DNA from: DATATV01 sp035551355
Lineage (GTDB): Bacteria > Actinomycetota > Actinomycetes > Mycobacteriales > Pseudonocardiaceae
Assembly (NCBI GenBank): GCA_035551355.1
Contig: DASZNF010000081.1
Location: forward strand, 1-58,837
DNA length: 58,837 nt
Direction: 5' to 3'
The translations under genes were made by a program, and so were the position numbers. The notes below the pieces were generated by a model. That model was not told where the DNA came from and searched no databases. It saw only the letters and a list, made by a program, of their open reading frames with translations. How positions within the stretch are numbered: the first letter of the stretch is position 1; each line of letters starts with the position of its first letter. Shown here piece by piece: positions 58,800 to 58,837 of this stretch.

Positions 58800-58837
58800 G
58801 CCCCCATCATCGCGGCGCGGGATCAGGCGCGGCACCG

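Noticed and set aside
1..58837. tRNA genes, CRISPR arrays, IS elements, prophage
   Set aside because: Looked for T-loop-like sequences, regularly spaced repeats, transposase-like proteins and phage genes; none was convincing.

Overview
The window is very GC-rich, with many GTG starts, ATGA/GTGA stop-start overlaps, F420-type enzymes and phosphatidylinositol mannoside genes. It is therefore an actinobacterium, most likely a member of the Pseudonocardiales; the exact genus cannot be fixed from this sequence alone.

Backbone. From about 4.7 kb to 57 kb the genes follow an order that I recall from mycobacterial chromosomes: thrS, HIT (Ap4A phosphorylase-like), pgsA, patA, pimA, NUDIX, then pdxS, pdxT, yebC, ruvC-ruvA-ruvB, yajC, secD, secF, apt, relA, cyclophilin, MBL-fold hydrolase, hisS. 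These cover aminoacyl-tRNA supply, PI/PIM glycolipid synthesis, vitamin B6 synthesis, Holliday-junction processing, the Sec accessory complex, purine salvage and the stringent response.

Insertions. Accessory modules interrupt this backbone. (1) 1-4.5 kb: L-rhamnose catabolism (isomerase, fused aldolase/dehydrogenase, kinase). (2) 7.4-8.5 kb: a YceI gene divergent from a MarR regulator over two palindromic operators. (3) 12.6-23.4 kb: an SAM methyltransferase, then a reductive pyrimidine catabolism locus (F420-type LLM oxidoreductase, dihydropyrimidinase, beta-ureidopropionase-like amidohydrolase, NCS1 permease, PucR regulator, divergent class III aminotransferase, MmsA and a SnoaL-like protein). 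This could carry dihydrouracil through beta-alanine and malonate semialdehyde to acetyl-CoA. No classical dihydropyrimidine dehydrogenase is present, and the LLM protein is the open question. (4) 23.5-25.6 kb: an EF-G-like GTPase. (5) 27-30.4 kb: XRE-cupin regulator, AzlC/AzlD exporter and an amino acid permease, separating pdxS from pdxT. (6) 32-39.2 kb: DUF4262, GNAT, a cyclase-like/NB-ARC/TPR STAND protein, then a GntR regulator, second NCS1 permease and hydantoin-racemase-like protein, and a frameshifted SnoaL-like gene. (7) 41.6-42.9 kb: an orphan WXG100-like protein facing a NADAR protein. (8) 49.6-54 kb: a spermidine-synthase-fold protein, an animal-type haem peroxidase, and a third NCS1 permease with a Cys-rich tail.

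Regulation visible in sequence includes paired palindromes upstream of yceI/marR and of the gntR-linked permease, a GTTCG/CGAAC operator set between the XRE regulator and azlC, PdxR-like boxes before pdxS, a strong terminator after pdxS, and several promoters whose -10 box lies about 6-8 nt before the start codon, implying leaderless mRNAs. A 13-bp palindrome (GTCCANTGTGGAC) recurs in the first half of the window. No tRNA, rRNA, CRISPR, IS element or prophage was recognised.
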